64,000 nt of DNA from CAYQXJ01 sp964421565 (lineage in GTDB: Bacteria; Planctomycetota; Brocadiia; SM23-32). A model generated the notes under the pieces. The model did not search any database. It was given only the letters and a program-made list of their open reading frames with translations, and had not been told where the DNA came from. Each line of letters opens with the position of its first letter. The first letter of the stretch is position 1. Both the position numbers and the translations under genes were made by a program. The stretch spans positions 1 to 64,000 of the forward strand of contig CAYQXJ010000007.1 in assembly GCA_964421565.1 (NCBI GenBank), given 5' to 3'. Shown here one piece after another: positions 62,849-64,000 of this stretch.

Positions 62849-63682
62849 CTACATCGCAAGGATGCGGTCCATGGACTCGCTGAGCTCGCAGAGTTCGGGC
62901 TCGGAGATGCCGAAGAACTCTGCCGTGCACGGGCCTTCGTAGTTGATGCGACGCAGGGAGGCCATCACGGCGGGGTAGTTCACGTCGCCCTCGAGCAACG
63001 GGCAGAAGCCCTCCAGCGTGCCGACCGACCGTTTGTAGTCCTTGAAGTGGACGCAGCAGATGCGGCTGCCGAGCACGCGCACCCAGTCCTCCGCATAGCC
63101 GAAGGCGATGACGTTCCCCACGTCGAGGTATGCGCGGACGAACCCTGAGCCGAACTCGTCGATGAAGTCCCGCATCTCAAGCGGCGAGAGCAGCACCTTG
63201 TTCCACACGTTCTCCAGCCCGATGTTGACGCCGACCTGTTCGGCCACCGGCACCAGCCGGTGCAGTCCCTCGCGCATGCGCTCCATGGCGATGTCGTAGG
63301 GCACGTGTTCGTGGCTCTCGTTGCCGGGCGGGGCGAGCATGCCGGGCACCACAAGCAGACTCGGCACGCCGAGCCAGCTTGCCACGCGCAGGCTATGCGC
63401 CATGACTTCGACGCCGCGGCTGCGCACCTGGGCCTCGTCGGCCGTCAGGGGGTAGCTCCATCCCAGCCCGCTGGCCAGGCTGACCAGTTCGAGGCCGGCC
63501 TGTTCTGCCGCTTCGCGCACGGCTGCACAGTCCGCCTCGGTGCTCTCCAGCGTGATCAGGGCGTCTTCCCCGATGACCGGCTCGGCGCCTGCGAAACCGT
63601 GGGCCGCCACTTCGCAGAAAACGTCTTCGACTGAGCGGCCCGACCGATCAGGCAGAGCCCAGAGGTTGAGCGCCTTGAGCAT
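62849..63682 (-). CDS. TIM-barrel sugar phosphate isomerase/epimerase
   Basis: 277 residues from ATG 63682 (GGAGG at 6 nt). AP-endonuclease-2-like barrel: LESTEADCAAVREAAEQAGL near 46, VNIGLENVWNKVLLSPLEMR (metal Glu) near 150, VRAYLDVGNVIAFGYAEDW (Asp) near 180, CCVHFKDYKRS (His) near 208 and a late AEFFG (Glu) near 255. It isomerises or epimerises a sugar or keto-sugar. It lies 77 nt after a HEAT-repeat gene that runs off the window. Confidence 0.82.
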   Translation of the reverse strand: MLKALNLWALPDRSGRSVEDVFCEVAAHGFAGAEPVIGEDALITLESTEADCAAVREAAEQAGLELVSLASGLGWSYPLTADEAQVRSRGVEVMAHSLRVASWLGVPSLLVVPGMLAPPGNESHEHVPYDIAMERMREGLHRLVPVAEQVGVNIGLENVWNKVLLSPLEMRDFIDEFGSGFVRAYLDVGNVIAFGYAEDWVRVLGSRICCVHFKDYKRSVGTLEGFCPLLEGDVNYPAVMASLRRINYEGPCTAEFFGISEPELCELSESMDRILAM

Positions 63683-63759
63683 GGAAACCTCCACGGGTGA
63701 AGACGGCCGGGACCTGAGTGTCCCGGCCATTAGAATTGCTCGCGTCGGGCGATTGCCAA

Positions 63760-64000
63760 CTACTGGATTATGGCCTGGGCCTTCAGCAGCGAAAGCTGCT
63801 GCTGCGGGCTGAGGCCGGCCGCGCCGAGCGCCGAGGCGGCCGCCTTGCGCAGCGGCAGCTTGTCGGACTGCAGGGCGTGCAGCAGGATCTCGACCAGCTC
63901 GTCGGACGCGTCGCCGGATCGCCGCAGAACGGCGGCGATGCTCTTGCAGGCCGCGACCTTCAGCTCGTTCGGCATGTCGCCGGCGACGATGACGCCGAGG
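63760..64000 (-). CDS. HEAT-repeat protein, C-terminal part (5' end outside window)
   Basis: At least 79 codons, open to the window edge. LKVAACKSIAAVLRRSGDAS and LPLRKAAASALGAAGLS are amphipathic HEAT-like helical pairs; no enzymatic motif. A repeat scaffold, common in these phyla. The first methionine inside the window (near 63975) is not the real start because the frame continues coding-like upstream of it. Confidence 0.7.
   Translation of the reverse strand, partial: LGVIVAGDMPNELKVAACKSIAAVLRRSGDASDELVEILLHALQSDKLPLRKAAASALGAAGLSPQQQLSLLKAQAIIQ

Overview
The window comes from a GC-rich (about 60-65 % G+C by eye) bacterial chromosome with a saccharolytic, free-living lifestyle. The mix of single-copy secreted glycosidases, a sialidase, a type I sulfatase, a GH172 (DUF2961) enzyme, UroD-like and MttB-like methyltransferases, many Zn-dehydrogenases and TIM-barrel sugar isomerases, a T2SS/PilC-type F protein and a K+-dependent membrane pyrophosphatase is typical of Planctomycetota, Armatimonadota or neighbouring uncultured phyla. 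I cannot fix the phylum from sequence alone. Genes are mostly short transcription units on both strands with good GGAGG-type ribosome sites, several GTG/TTG starts, tRNAs with encoded CCA, and a recurring promoter form TTGACN-N16-18-TACCAT.

Layout. 0.3-3.8 kb: a GH117/GH43-like hydrolase, then debris (5'-truncated IS1380 transposase, Rhs C-terminal fragment). 3.9-14 kb: housekeeping block with pyrG, tRNA-Arg(ACG), a dnaJ-hsp20-lon proteostasis operon, a KtrB/TrkH K+ channel, prfB with a programmed +1 frameshift, tRNA-Arg(UCG) and a lipoprotein SppA. 14-17 kb: a sugar or polyol catabolic remnant (broken FGGY kinase, SAF-domain oxidoreductase, Zn-dehydrogenase) and a stub of an ECF sigma gene. 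17-24.7 kb: GspF/PilC protein, two lipoproteins (a transglutaminase and a repeat protein), UroD-like protein, sialidase, SGNH hydrolase, MttB-like methyltransferase. 24.8-28 kb: a three-gene NADH-dehydrogenase-like flavin/FeS module (HydC/HydB/HydA-like, without an H-cluster). 28-39.8 kb: carbohydrate genes (class II aldolase with ArsR regulator, GH172, aldo/keto reductase, rhaB, larA, and an operon GH5-like / dehydrogenase / isomerase / glycerol-kinase-like), with a 102-bp miniature inverted-repeat element between larA and glpK.

40-43 kb: a long, hairpin-rich leader followed by a DUF1854 protein and an unusual ABC exporter with N-terminal extra domains. 43-47 kb: peroxiredoxin and a tightly coupled thiamine operon (thiamine-binding protein, AIR-synthase-like protein, thiE) that ends in a class II photolyase. 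47-53 kb: YdjC deacetylase, two tandem paralogous small proteins of unknown family, Gfo/Idh oxidoreductase, a DapF-like protein with both catalytic Cys replaced by Ser, HAD phosphatase, sulfatase. 53-64 kb: hppA, two large secreted proteins (glycosidase-like; metallophosphoesterase), PIG-L deacetylase, UDP-sugar dehydrogenase, a sugar isomerase and the end of a HEAT-repeat protein.

The most unusual items are the Ser/Ser DapF-like protein, the leader-DUF1854-ABC unit, the catalytic-subunit-less electron-transfer module, the paralogous small-protein pair, and the miniature element inserted exactly where two convergent stop codons overlap.
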